Source: Capsicum annuum
Taxonomy: Eukaryota > Streptophyta > Magnoliopsida > Solanales > Solanaceae
DNA: 64,000 bases
NCBI RefSeq assembly: GCF_002878395.1
Contig: NC_061122.1
Span: 82,679,455-82,743,454, forward strand
Direction of reading: 5' to 3'
The notes under the pieces were generated by a model. That model searched no databases, was not told where the DNA came from, and worked only from the letters and a program-made list of their open reading frames with translations. The first letter of the stretch is position 1; each line of letters opens with the position of its first letter. The position numbers were made by a program, and so were the translations under genes. Below, piece after piece: positions 38,703 to 50,785 of this stretch.

Positions 38703-40203
38703 CAATCATTATATAATAGTACCCACAGGCTATATGGGCCCCAACTCTCAATCCCTGGTCGGGCCCCAGTATGTGTAGCTGTATAAACTGGAGAATAATC
38801 TTATATATATGCACATGGGGGACTCAAACCCTCCAACATATACCAAGGAAACTTAAGAACTCAATTAAATAATGATTTATGCGGGACTTAAACCTCCCTA
38901 ATAATGAAATAATATTAAGGGGGATTCGAACCTCCTTGGTCACTTTAACCCCTGCATCAGCATATGCAGTTTCTAGTATCGTTCAATCGAACCTCCACTT
39001 TCACGACTAAAATACACAACCGTTATTATAGCCTAATTAAAACAATTTCATACATTTCTATTCAATTAACCATATTTCACATTAAGTCATACATTGTTGG
39101 TATCTTTATACCAACTACACTTGCAAGGTAACACATCATGCCAAAATAGTTTCCATTAACTTAGGGAGAACAACTCCCTTTGTTCATTAATAAACATTAG
39201 TGAACTCCGACTCTCTTTGTTCATTAAATCATACCATTACATTTCAAATACTTCTTTATATCATGCAATAGTTCAAAACTAGTTTAATTTTACAAATTCC
39301 AATAGTTCTCATAATTAAAACCAATTTCACATTATGGAGTTGGGGTCATAACTACTTCAAAAGTTACAAGTTAGGGTAAATTATAACTCCCTTATTCATT
39401 TACATTACCGATGCACCCATAAGTTTAAAACCATATTAGAAGTATGAAAATCATATTTATAAACCATGAGAAACATTATTCAATTTATAACATTCAAAAC
39501 CCCCAACCTTTGTTTTAAAAAACAAACAATAATCTTATGAACAAAAATTTAAATCATATGTCTTTGCAAAATTAACAATGATGGAAGAGTAACAAGCCTG
39601 AAATAGTAAGATGTACAGAGACAAAATAAACCTTGAGAGCCCTAATTGATCACCCTCTTGAAACCCTAGCCTTAACTTGAGTGGAGAGTTTGAGAAAGAA
39701 TTTGTAAGTGCTTAATCTGTTAAAGTATTGAGTGAATTCCCCAAAAGTTTTTAATGGATTTAAGGTCTAAAGGTTTTTAAGTGGGAAATATCTAAAGTGC
39801 CCCCAACATAAAAGGTGGAAAAGCATCGTGTTTTGCTCGTGAACACGAGTCGTAACTAGGATAGTCTCCAGGACCCCCAACACTATTATACTTATGACTC
39901 AAGCCACCAACTCATAACTTGACCATATAAATCATAGGGTAATACTCGTGAGCAAAACAGAACCCAAATAAATCAAACACTAGACATCCTATGATTTGAT
40001 CCTACGACCTAGGACGTATCCTTATGGATCTTAGTGAACCACTTGTACTCAAAGTAGAATCAAGCCTCAAACTTACTAGTTTGGGTACGACTCCTCCCAA
40101 TGAGTCGTCAAGACACCCTACAACTCTGGGGGTCGAGTCGTAACTAAGATAGTAAGCCCAAATCTTAAGAAACTTTCAAGGGCCAAAATTCGAGGTGTTT
40201 CCA
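38703..40203 (-). repeat. Truncated LTR of the element E family, reverse strand
   Basis: The minus strand begins TGGAAACACCTCGAATTTTGG at 40203, like the element E LTR head. It continues through the word cassette (about 40150-39830) and the hairpin words (GGGGGACTCAAACCCTCC and others near 38815-38950), and stops inside the block with the GGGCCC motifs. About the last 700 bp of the LTR is missing. No partner LTR is seen. Confidence 0.8.
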
Positions 40204-41185
40204 TACATCTGTATTTATGTAATGTTGGGAATTGTACATGTCATGTATTTTATGTATCTATTATACTAAATTAATAGGTGTCTTATATGAGATAAATATA
40301 CTTATTAATTTATTTGGGTTCACTTTTGACTTTTGGGTATTTTAAGGGATAAGCACCAAGAAAAATCATGTCCATTTATTATCTTGGCCAGAAGGAACTA
40401 TATGTTGCTTTCACATATTGGTGCTATAACAAGAATTTACATTTATTAGAATAAAATCAATTTAGAAATTGAAAAGGCAAATAATCAATTCTAATTTTTC
40501 TGGAAAAAATGCATAGGGCCTTTGCCCTTTCCATTTCTTTCATTATACTGGCCATAGGGATCTTTTAAGAGGAGTGTGGTTCATATTTTTACAAAGTATT
40601 TATTGATCAAATATTTTTAATAAACCACCAAGAGTAATGGAACTATTCAAGGCATGATTTTAAGAATCACAAGAATTCATAGAAGGGAGATTTTTATGAC
40701 ATATCTATGAGAGGTAATTTTGAAATTTCTTCTTAGTTATGAATGTCCCATGTTTTTACAAATAATGAATTTTAAAATTGAAAAACACAATTTAACTCAT
40801 AGGAACCCCGAGACTTGAAGTACTAAATTAATGGAATTATGCTTGTAGATTGTTGAACTTAGTCAAGACCAACACTCTTGTGTCTGTTTGGTAACTTACA
40901 AGACTATTGCTGGCTAAGAATTAGTTGAGGTATGTAATGTTTCTCCCCCTATATCTATCAAAGATCTTATATGAGTATTCTATATATGTATTTTAAGAAT
41001 TCATAGGATGGTGATAGAAAGCCGTGAAGTTCAAATATTACTTATTGGGTAATGATATTTATGGATTTTTTCTTATGTTGTGTTGAGGAGCCCGAGGGCT
41101 ACTGGCATACTATATTAATCATGGTATGCAAATCTATATCATCTTTCACTATAAAGCTAGCCTATATCTGCTTATTTCTCCTAAG
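40204..41185. other. Unrecognised AT-rich sequence
   Basis: No open frame of note and no clear similarity to the gypsy elements. TGTTGGGAATTGTACATGT at about 40222 looks like a copia LTR start, and TGGTGCTATAACAAG near 40423 could be a primer-site-like stretch, but neither has a partner. The last 25 bp or so resemble the end of the 51-bp repeat unit at 50600. Confidence 0.5.
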
Positions 41186-41190
41186 ATATG

Positions 41191-43351
41191 TGAAACACCC
41201 CAAATTTTGGCACTTGAAAATTTCTTTAGCTTTGAGCTCACTGTCTTGGTAATGTCTCCCCCTACAAGTCGTAAGGTGTCGTAACAGGTCTTAGGGGCCA
41301 AGTCATAACTAAAGAGAGTAAATGGCTAAGTGTTGTTGTGAGTACAAGTGGCTCACTATGAGTCGTAAGAACTAATTATGAGTCATGAGTGCAAATCATA
41401 GGGTGTCGAGAATTTAACCCAATTGGGTTCTGTACTGACTATGATTGGACCCTACAAGTTATAGGGCTCATTAGGAGTTGGTTGGTTGAGTCGTAAGGTT
41501 AGCAGTGGGTGGTTTCATAAAGACTTTCCTGGTCATGACTCGTGGCGATGAGTCTTAAGGAGTTGTTAAAAGACAACGGCTAACTCAAAGTCAAAGGCGA
41601 CCCTTTTCTAGTTTTTAAGTTAAGGGAATTCTGGACATTTCCCTTCTTACCCAAATTAAAACCAACATCTTATAAACCCTATAGGGTTTCATTATCCCTA
41701 AAAATCAACATATCAAAGTAACTTATCAACACTCTCAAATTCCTCAAGGTCAATAACACTTAGGGTTTCCAAGAAGTTGATCAAGTAGCACTTTCTAGGG
41801 TGATTTCTCTCTGTACATCTTACTATTTTAGGCATGTGACTCTTACATCATTGTTAATTTGTTAAAAAACACATGTATTAAAGTGTTGTTCATATGGAAT
41901 TATTTTAGTTTCAAAAACAAAGGTTGTGAGTTTTGAATTCTTATTGTTAAACATATTTTCCCATGGTTTAACTATGATTATTCATACTTTAAATATGGCT
42001 TTGAATATATGGTTGCATGGGTATGGTGAATGAACTAGGGAATTGTGCTTTAACCCAAACTTGTGACTTTTGAAGTGGTTATGACCTTAACCCCAAATTG
42101 TTAAATTAATTTTGTAATGAGGAATGTGGGAATTGAACTATTATTTAATTATTGCTCTTGATGTTAAATTGAACCTTATGAAATTATGTTTCACAAGTTA
42201 TGGCCTAATTGAACTTAAGGGGTTGTGAATTTCCCAAGTGATGTAATTGTTTAGGGATGTTGTTGTTACCTTGCAAGTGTAGTTGGTATGACGATAACAA
42301 CAATGTATTCTTTAATGTTAAATATTGTTCAATGAATGAGAATGTGTGATAAATTTTTTTAATTGGGCTTTAAAAGAGGGTTGTGTAGCTGAGTTGTGAA
42401 AGTGAGGTCCGTGTGACCAATATTAGAAACTGTACTAGCCGGTGCAGGGGTCTTATAGCTTAAGGGTTTGAGCCCCTTTACTTAAGACCAGGTGGTTTAA
42501 GTTCACCTTATTATTATTATTATGATTGGAGGGTTTGAGTCCCCATATCACATTTTATGATCGGGTGCTTAAGTCACCTTAGTATATGATTAGAGGGTTT
42601 AAGTCCCCAGTATATATATATGAGATATTTCCCTGGTTCTTGCAGCTACACGTACTAGGGCCCAACCAGGGGGTGAGATATGGATCCCATATAGCCTGTG
42701 GGTACTATTATATGACTATTAAGATACATAATCCATGGTAAAGGCTTAAAGTGTATGTTAATCCCTGTTCTCTGTCCCAACATATTATAAGTATATGTAT
42801 ATGCATTTGATTATGTGCATTGGATTTAAATGATTTAAAACTGTTGAACATGGCATTATTTTCTCTTTATCCATGAGTTATATGCTAGTGTTCACCCGAC
42901 TAACCGTCTTCGAATATTGTATCCCAACGCGATGGAGGATTTTGCCATCTCTACTTGCTCAGTGATTGTGAATTGATCGAGAGTCAACTTGAAGTGTTGT
43001 GCTTCTATTCTTTGGAAGGATCCATTTAAGGATTATGTCTTTATTTTGAGTGGTGGATTATTGGATACTATTTTTAGCTATAGTTGAGTGCATATCCCAA
43101 TACTTTATTGATATTCAGTTTGGTATAGGATTTATTGGACTACTATAGACTTGGGATGGGTTAGTTGTTAGTTGGTTTGGTCATACACATATCATAATTT
43201 CTTTGATTTTAAGTTCTCTTATCTTGTTATATGTTTAGAAATCATCTGCCATGAGTGTAAGGTGACAGATAGTTGGGTATTGGGAATGGTCTTCTGTCCT
43301 TATTGGACTTGAGATACCCATCTTGACTAGGCCCTAGTTCAAGTCATGTCA
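41191..43351 (+). repeat. Element E 5' LTR
   Basis: It begins TGAAACACCCC and ends CATGTCA; about 2161 bp. It contains the cassette at 41255-41615 and the best set of hairpin words at 42462-42608. Confidence 0.87.
42462..42608 (+). repeat. Array of five micro-hairpin words in element E 5' LTR
   Basis: Stems and positions: AAGGG/CCCTT (42462-42478), AGGTG/CACCT (42490-42508), GGG/CCC (42531-42543), GGTG/CACC (42564-42578), GGG/CCC (42595-42607). Loops are variants of TTTGAGT or TTTAAGT. See findings. Confidence 0.75.
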
Positions 43352-43354
43352 GGT

Positions 43355-43366
43355 GATATTAATGTC
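43355..43366 (+). other. Decayed primer binding site of element E
   Basis: GATATTAATGTC stands where TGGTATCAGAGC is expected, followed by CTAGGTTCAAGGT, close to the context after the site in elements A and C. Confidence 0.5.
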
Positions 43367-43561
43367 TAGGTTCAAGGTCTATTGATGTCCATAAAGTTGT
43401 GTTGAGTAGAGTCTCTTTTATGGGTGGGTAGCATTTCATACTTTTAAGAGGGAGGCTACGAGGCATTTAAGAATGATTCCCTTTCTTATTGTCTAATTTA
43501 GGGCTGTAGAGTCTAAGTTCTTGAAATCTTCTTTAATTATCGTTTGTTCACTTTTTAGATC

Positions 43562-44720
43562 ATGCCTCCCAGATGACTTAAACCTCTTGGAAACTCCTCT
43601 ATCCCGCTTGAGGATAATACTGATAGGACACACCTTTCTTATGGGGTACAAACCCGATCTAGGCATCTAGTTCCTAATTGGCCCTTCTGGAGTTTCACTA
43701 GTCCTCTTTAATCCTTCTTAAGATCCTTAGACTGATGTGTCGAATGCAAATTTTGCCAGTCCACTCATATGTTACTCAGTTGGTAGCTTCTTAGTTTGAG
43801 TGTGTAGCTTCTGTTACTCTATGTTCTGAGTCAAAAAGGGTTGGCCAGTTCATGAGGTTGAGTCATCCAACTTTTACTGGTGTTAATTTTGAGGAGGATC
43901 CTTAAGGTTTTATAGATAAGATTGAGAATATCTTTTGAGTTATGCATACTTCGGATATTGAAGGTGTGGAATCTGCTGTGAATCAATTAAAGGGTATAAC
44001 ATACCAATGGTATGAGGAATGGGAATAGTCTAGGGGGATGATGTCGAATCTGTACTATGGGATGATTTCTCTAGTGCTTTTTCTGACCATTTCCTTCCTC
44101 AGGAGTTGATAGAGGTGAAAGCATAAGAGTTTGTTAATCTAAAGCAAGGAAGGATAATGGTCAAGAAGAATGCCTTGAAATTCCATCAGTTGTCCTGGTA
44201 TGCTACTGAGTTAGTGTCTAGCATGATGGCTAGAATGTAGAAATTTGTTTCTGGGTTATCTCGTGATTTGATTCTACAGAGTAAGACTTCCTTGTTTAAC
44301 AAGGATATAGACATTTCCAGATTAGTTATGTATATACAGATGGTTGAGGAAGAGAAAAAAACCAGATAGAGATAAAGGAATGATATAGTAAAAAGTTTAG
44401 ATTTTTTGACCAGGGGAGAGGTTATCAGCAGAGTAGTAGAAATAGAGGAAAGTGCTCTAAGAAAAAATTAGGGAGTTCTAGTTCGTACTCTATGGCTATT
44501 TCTCCATATCCAAAGTAGTTGGGTGGTCACCATTCTCAGCATAATAGTGGGTTTAAGGGATAGGGTACCCAATCTTAAGCTGGTGGGGCTTAGTTAGCTC
44601 TATCATATCCTCTTTATAGATTTAGCGGGAATGTACATTATGGTTTTTGTGATAAGGGGAGGAACAAGTGTTTAAATATGGTTAGATTGGTCATTTGTAG
44701 AGGGATTGTACTTCTAAGGT
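43562..44720 (+). pseudogene. Element E gag pseudogene
   Basis: It starts ATGCCTCCCAGA at 43562, followed soon by a stop. Gag-core similarity (AVNQLKGITYQWYEEW-like) lies near 43975-44025, and the FLPQEL block near 44092 keeps the Gln lost in element A. The zinc knuckle at 44669-44709 has its second Cys as Tyr, two in-frame stops and a one-base deletion. Confidence 0.75.
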
Positions 44721-44879
44721 TACTTTTGGGGAAAATAAGGTTCTTGTTGCCATTTCATCAACTCTTGCACCAAAGGGCACTACTTTTGCTTCTGCTACCG
44801 GCACTGGTCGGAATAGATTTTATACTCTTGCTACCCACTAGGACTCTACGGTATCTCCCAATCCCATCACTGGTATATT

Positions 44880-45275
44880 ATAACTTTTTTCTTGTGAAGT
44901 GTATTACTTGCTTGATCCAGGGTCTACTCTTTCTTCTATGATCCCATTTATGGCTATGTATTTTGGTTTTGGTCCTAAGTTTATCCCTTAGCCCTTTTTT
45001 ATTTATACCTAGTGGGTGACTCTGCGATTGATAAAGGAGTCTATAGGGGTTGTGTGGTATCTATTGGTGGCAGAGAAACTCTAGCAGATCTGACAGAGTT
45101 AGACATGGTTGATTTTTATGTCATATTAGGGATGGACTGGTTGTACTTGTGCTATACCTCCTTAGATTGTTGAACCCATAACTTCATGTATAAATTTTCA
45201 AATGGTCCAGGGATTGAGTGGGATGGGGGCTTCTCTAGTTCCTAAGGAAAGATTCATATCATATCTTAGAGCTTG
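44880..45275 (+). pseudogene. Element E aspartic protease pseudogene
   Basis: VYYLLDPGSTLSSMIPFMAM near 44900 keeps the active-site DPGST (44914-44928). The C-terminal block DFYVILGMDWLYLCYTSLD lies near 45110-45170 in another frame. Confidence 0.78.
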
Positions 45276-45359
45276 AAAATTGATTTCCAAGGGATGACTT
45301 TATCATTTAGTCCAGCTTAAGGATTTTAACTTGGAGGGTCCTTCCTTAAAATCCATTCC

Positions 45360-46230
45360 TATGGTTAGTGATGTCCATGAGGTTTCTCCTAAGAATAAAC
45401 CTAGTGTCCCTCCCGATAAGGAGATTGTTTTAGGATTGACCTTGTTCTAGACAATTATCCTATCTTTATCTCTCCTTATAGAATGGCTCCGACTGAGTTG
45501 AAGGAGCTTAAGGAGTAATTAAAAGAACTCCTCTACAAAGGTTTTATCTATCATAGTGTGTCTTTGTAGGGTGCTTTTATTTTCTTCGTACGTATAAATG
45601 ATGGTTTTTTTTTAGATATGCATTGATTACCACCAGTTGAATAAGGCTATGGTGAAGAATAAGTATCCTCTTTCTTTGATTGAAGATTAGTTTGACCAGC
45701 TCTAGGGCGGTAGATGTTTCTCTAAGATTGATCTTAGTTCTGGTTATCATCAGCTAAAGATTAGGGAGGTGGATATCCCTAAGACTGCCTTTCGAACCCG
45801 ATATGATCATTATAAGTTCTTAGTCATGCCTTTTGGTTTGACTAATGCTCCAGCGTTATTCATGGACTTGGTGAATAGGGTCTTCCATTATTTTCTGGAT
45901 TTGTTCATCTTTGTATATATAAATGATATTTTGGTTTATTCCAAGAGCGAAGTGGATCATGTTGATCACCTTTGTATCTTGTCGCAAACCTTAAAAGATG
46001 AGTATTTGTATGCTAAGTTTTCAAAGTGCAAGTTCTGGTTGAAAATTGTTACTTTTCTGGGTAATGTCATTTCTAGTGAAGGGATCATCCGGATCAGCAG
46101 AAAGTTGTAGTGGTTAAGAAGTCGCCTAGCCCATAACTCAAATTGATATTTAGAGCTTCTTGGGGTTAGCTAGTTACTATTGGAGATTTATGGAGAGTTT
46201 CTCAACTATAGCTGCCCTGCTGACTAAGTT
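45360..46230 (+). pseudogene. Element E reverse transcriptase pseudogene
   Basis: The palm is open at 45769-46110, with [20 protein letters not shown] and [13 protein letters not shown]. The first catalytic Asp ([11 protein letters not shown], near 45730) is kept. The YxDD box reads YIND (45916-45927): one Asp is Asn, a single G-to-A transition. The N-terminal part has stops and shifts. Confidence 0.87.
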
Positions 46231-46730
46231 GACCGAGAAAAAGGTGATGTTCTTGTGGTCTGATGCTTATAAGGGTAGTATTGAGAAGCTGAAAGATAAT
46301 TTAACTTTAGCTCTAATTTTTACCCTACCCAAGGGTAATGATAGATTTTTGGTTTATTATGATGCGTATCGTATAGGACTTGGTTGTGTGTTGATAAAGC
46401 ATAGTAGGGTGGTGGCCAATCATCTAGGCAGTTGAAACTTAATGATAAGAATTATCCAACTCATGAATTAAATTTGTTGGCTGTAGTGTTCGCATTGAAG
46501 ATTTCGTATCACTATTTGTATGGAGTCCAAGTAGATATGTTTTCTAATCATAAGAGCTTGCAATGTGTTCACTGAGAAGGAGTTGAATCTCAGGTAGAGG
46601 AGCTGGCTAAAGTTGCTGAAAGACTACAAAATAAGTCTCTACAACCACCCAGGTAAAGCTAATGTGGTTGTTGATTCTCTTAGCAGGTTATCCATAAGGA
46701 GTCTAGCTCATTGGATAAGGATAAGTGAGA
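46231..46730 (+). pseudogene. Element E RNase H pseudogene
   Basis: FLWSDAYKGSIEKLKDNLTL and FLVYYDAYRIGLGCVLIKH are open to about 46435. The conserved YCDAS is YYDAY, with Asp kept. The NVVVDSLSRL ending near 46660 has Ser for Ala. Confidence 0.8.
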
Positions 46731-46949
46731 TTTGGTGAAAGATATTCACCATTTGGCTAATCTTAGAGTTTGTCTCTTAAACTTTAAGGATGGTGTTGTA
46801 TTTGTACAAGAGGTGACAAAGTCATCCCTTATTGATGAAATAAAGGAGAAGCAGGTATTTAGATCCTATCTTAATGAATATTAAGGAAGATATGAGACAA
46901 TAAAAGGTTGTAGCTTTGATTTTGGAGGCGATGTTATCTTGAGGTACTA

Positions 46950-48094
46950 AGGCAGATTATATGTTCTCGATGTAGATGGGTTGCGAGATAGGATCTTGGC
47001 TGAGGCTCATGAGTCGCCTTATGCCATTCATCCTGGTTTAATAAAGATGTCTCATGATCTTAAGAACATTTATTGGTGGGACAATATGAATCAACATATG
47101 GCCAGTTTTATGGCTAAATGCATGGTGTGTCAACAAGTAAAGGTTGAGCACTTACAGCTAGGAGGGTTGTAGCAAGAAATTAAGTTGTCTGTATGAAAGT
47201 GGGAAGTGATTAATCTAGACTTCATTACCGGTCTTCCTCGATATTGAAATCAGTTTGATTCAATTTTGGTTATTATGGATAGGATGACTTAGTCTACTCA
47301 CTTCTTGCTAGTGAGGACTAATTATTTGGCAGAGGATTATGTGAAGTTGTTCCTTCAAGAGATTGTTAAGTTGCATGGGGCACCTATTTCTATCATGTCA
47401 TATTGTGGTAATCATTTCTCATCACACTTTTGGCATTTATTTAAGAGATGTTTGGGAACTATAACGAGCCTTAGTATTACTTTTCACCCGTAGTTAGATG
47501 GGCAAGCAGAAAGAACTATTTAGATATTGAAAGACATATTTTAGGCTTGTATGATTGACTCTGGTGGTAGTTGGGTTAGTCGTTTTCCTTTTATAGAGTT
47601 TGCGTATAATAATAGCTACCACTCTAGTATAAGGATAGCTCTGTTAGAGGTGTTGTATGGTAGGAGGTGTATATCTCTTATTGGGCTGTTTGAGGTTGGT
47701 GAGTCAAGGATGTTTGGCCCTAATTTAGCTCCCCAATCCATGAAGAAGGTGAAAGTGATTCAGGATAGACTTAAGACTACCCAAAGTAACAAAAAGTCCT
47801 ATACAGATGTGAGGGGTAGGGAGTTATAGTTTGAGGATAACAATTAGGTGTTTTTGAAGGTGTCTCTCATGAAGGGAGTAATGTAGTTTGGGAAGAAGGG
47901 GAATCTCAGTACCCAATATGTTGTCCCATACTTGGTCTTGAAGAAGGTTGGTAATGTTGCATATGAGTTAGAGTTGCCTTTTAGTTTGCACTCTATTCAT
48001 CTGGTGTTTCATGTTTTGATGTTGAGAAAGTGCGTGGTGATCCTTCGATGATTGTTCCTTTGAAAGAGGTGGGTATTTCAAATTCCTTATTTAT
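46950..48094 (+). pseudogene. Element E integrase pseudogene
   Basis: The zinc-binding region is well kept (46981-47172: AIHPGLIKMSHDL and KCMVCQQVKVEH). The first catalytic Asp is in INLDFITGLP near 47218. The second reads SYCGNHF near 47399 (Asp to Tyr). The Glu lies in GQAERTI near 47505. Two Gln codons are TAG at 47491-47493 and 47521-47523, the same codons that are TAG in element A. Confidence 0.83.
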
Positions 48095-48260
48095 TGAGAA
48101 AGTCCTTGTTGAAATTTTGGATCGGTAAGCTCGTCGGCTGTGATCAAAGGATGTAGCTTTGGTAAAGGTTCTACTGAGGAACCACAAGGTTGAAGAGTCT
48201 ACTTGGGAAGACGAAGAGGAGATGAAGTCCAAGTATCCGTTCCTATTCCCTATTTTGGAA
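48095..48260 (+). pseudogene. Element E chromodomain remnant
   Basis: VEILDR, stop, then ARRL, stop, SKDVALVKVLLRNHKVEEST and WEDEEEMKSKYPFLFP. The Trp of the usual VLWRN is Leu. Clear chromovirus ending, non-functional. Confidence 0.78.
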
Positions 48261-48436
48261 AAAATTAAGCTTATGGTATGTGTTGTTCTTAACATCTTTA
48301 TTTTTTGACTTTGTTAACGAAATTGTGATTCCTTAATATCTTTGTTTTCTTACTTTGTTAAAGGAAAGAGTGGTTATTAGTTCTGTTAAGTCGTGCTTGT
48401 GTGTACCTTGACCCATTATTTAAGGACGAATATCCG

Positions 48437-48449
48437 AGTAGGGGAGAAC
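48437..48449 (+). other. Element E polypurine tract
   Basis: GTAGGGGAGAAC directly before the 3' LTR, after AAGGACGAATATCCGA. Confidence 0.83.
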
Positions 48450-50599
48450 TAAAACACCTCAAATTTGGCCCTTAAAAATTTCTTGAGCTTTGAGCTCACA
48501 AACTTTGTAATGACTCACCATATGAGTCGTAGGGTGTTGTTACGGGTCCTAGGGAACAAGTCATAACCAAATCAGAGAGTAAATAGCTAAGTTCTGCTCT
48601 GAGTATGAGTAGCTCACTACGTGTCATAAGGACTTGTTATGAGTTGTGGATGCAAATCATAGGGTGCCTAGTGTTTAACCCAATTACATTCTGTACTGAC
48701 TATGTGTGGACCCTACGAGTCGTAGGGTCCCATTATGAGTTGGTTTGTTGAGTCATAAAGTTAGAAGTGGGTGGTGTCCTAGAGACTGTCCTGGTTATGA
48801 CTCATGGTGATAAGTCTTAAGGAGTGGTTACAAGTCAATGAATGGCTCGTAGTCAAAGGCGACCCTTTTTCAGTTTTTAAGTTAAGGGAATTTTGGATAT
48901 TTGTCCTCTTATCCAAATTAAAACCCACATCTTATAACCCGTTTAGGGTATCATTAGCCCTAAAAAACACATTAAAGTAATTTCTCAACTCTCTCAAATT
49001 CCTTAAAGTCAAGAACACTTACGGTTTTCGAGAGGTTGATCAAGTAGGGCTTTCAAGGGTGATTTCTCTCTGTACATCTTACTATTTTAGGCATGTAAAT
49101 TTTCCCTCATTGTTAATTTGTTAAAAAAACATATGTATTAAAGTGTTGTTCACATGGAAGTGTTTTGGTATCAAAAACAAGGGTTGTGCATTTTGAATTC
49201 TTATTGTTAAACAATGCTTTCCTATGGTTTAATTATGGTTATTCATGCTTTTAATATGGTTTAGAACATATGGGTGCATGAGTATGGTGAATGAACTAGG
49301 GAATTGTGATTTTCCCTAAACATGTGACTTTTGAAGTGGTTATGACCTTATTCGAAAATTGTGAAATTGATTTTGGTATGATGAATGTGGGAATTGAATT
49401 ATTCTTGAACTATTGCATCATAATGTTGAATTGAACCTTATGAAATTGTGTTTTCACAAGCTATGGCCTAATTGAACAAAAGGGTTTTGAATTCCCTAAG
49501 TGTGTAATTGATTGGGCATGCTGTCTTACTTTGCAAGTATAGTTGGTATAACGATACCAATAATGTATGCCTTAATGTGAAATAAGGTTTAATGAATAGT
49601 AATATACGATAAATGTTTTTAATTGGGCTTTAAAAGAGGGTTGTTTAGCTGAGTCGTGATAGTGGAGGTCCAAAAGACCAATATTGGAAACCGCGCTAGC
49701 CGATATAGGGATAGTTATGTCTTTAGATTCGAGTACCCTTGCTTATGACCAGGTGGTTTGAGACCACCTTATTGTTATTATTATGAATAGAGGGTTTCAG
49801 TTTCCATATCACATTTTATGATTGGGTGTTTAAGTCAACTTAGTATCTGATTAGAGGGTTTGAGTCCTCTATGAAAATAAATAACATTATTCACCAATTC
49901 GTACAGCTATAAATATTGGGGCCCAGCTAAGAGGTAAGGGCTGGGGCCCATATATCTGATGGGTACTGTTATATGATGGTTGAACTGCATAATTTAGTGT
50001 AAAGTTTTAAAGTGCATATTAAGCCTGGTTACTTATCCCGACATGTTATAAGTATCGGTATATGCATTTAATTATGTGCATTGGATTTGAATGATTTGAA
50101 ACTGATGATCATGTCATTATTTTATCTTTATCCCTGAGTTACATGCTAGCATTCACACCTCTATCCATCTTCAGATATTGTATCCCCACGTGATGTAGGA
50201 TTTGACCTTACCGCTACTTCTCCTGCTCAGTGATTATGGTTTATATAAGAGTCACCTTATAGTGGTGAACTTTCGTGCTTCAGAAGGCTCCATTTGAGGA
50301 TTATGTTTTTCTTTTGAGTTTTGGACTATTGAATACTATTTTTGGCTATATCGGTGGCATGTCTCGACACTTTATTGATATTCAGTTTGGTGGTGGCTTT
50401 ATTGGACTACTATGGACTTGGAATGGTTTGGTTTGGTTATACACATATCATAATGTCTTTAATTTTAAGTTCTCTTATCTTGTTATATGTTTGGAATTCA
50501 TCCAACAGAGGTGTAAGGTGGTCGATGGTTGGGTGTTAGAGGTAGTCTTCAGCCCTTGTTGGACTTGAGATAACTGTCATGACTAGGCCATGGTTGTCA
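48450..50599 (+). repeat. Element E 3' LTR
   Basis: It begins TAAAACACC (TG changed to TA) and ends GGTTGTCA; about 2150 bp and collinear with the 5' LTR, with a short deletion before the end. It contains a near-perfect 23-base palindrome at 48708-48730. Confidence 0.85.
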
Positions 50600-50785
50600 A
50601 TACGTCAACATAGTCTACTTGATATATATCATTCACTTGTTTCTTCTAAAATACATCAACATAGTCTACTTGATATATGTCATTCACTTGTTTCTCCTAA
50701 AATAAGTCAACATAGTCTACTTGATATATGTTATTCACCCGATTATTCTAAAATACGTCAGCATAGTATACTTGATATATTTGGG
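50600..50785 (+). repeat. 51-bp minisatellite, three full copies and one partial
   Basis: Copies start at 50600, 50651, 50702 and 50753, exactly 51 bp apart, each opening ATACGTCAACATAGTCTACT or a close variant. As 51 is divisible by 3, the plus strand stays open as a 17-residue repeat (HSLLDIYHS-type) through all copies, running on from element E LTR sequence. On the minus strand one frame carries TAG at the same place in each full copy. A part of one more unit lies left of element E (about 41160-41185). Confidence 0.88.

Larger units (their letters stand above)
41191..50599 (+). mobile_element. Element E: decayed Ty3/gypsy chromovirus
   Basis: LTR-to-LTR, about 9.4 kb, same order as A and C. 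Flanking duplication ATATG (41186-41190) and ATACG (50600-50604). It is inserted in a 51-bp tandem repeat. Coding regions are broken by many TAG codons and shifts. Confidence 0.88.

Noticed and set aside
38520..38786. 88-codon plus-strand open frame
   Set aside because: It is the antisense of the copia gag fragment and runs into the truncated LTR; it has no independent support.
40222..40440. Possible short copia LTR or TRIM with a primer-site-like end
   Set aside because: The TGTTGGGAAT start and the TGGTGCTATAACAAG stretch are suggestive, but no second LTR or duplication was found in the window.
50275..50568. 97-codon hydrophobic open frame on the plus strand
   Set aside because: It lies wholly inside the element E 3' LTR, is not kept open in the 5' LTR, and has no family features.
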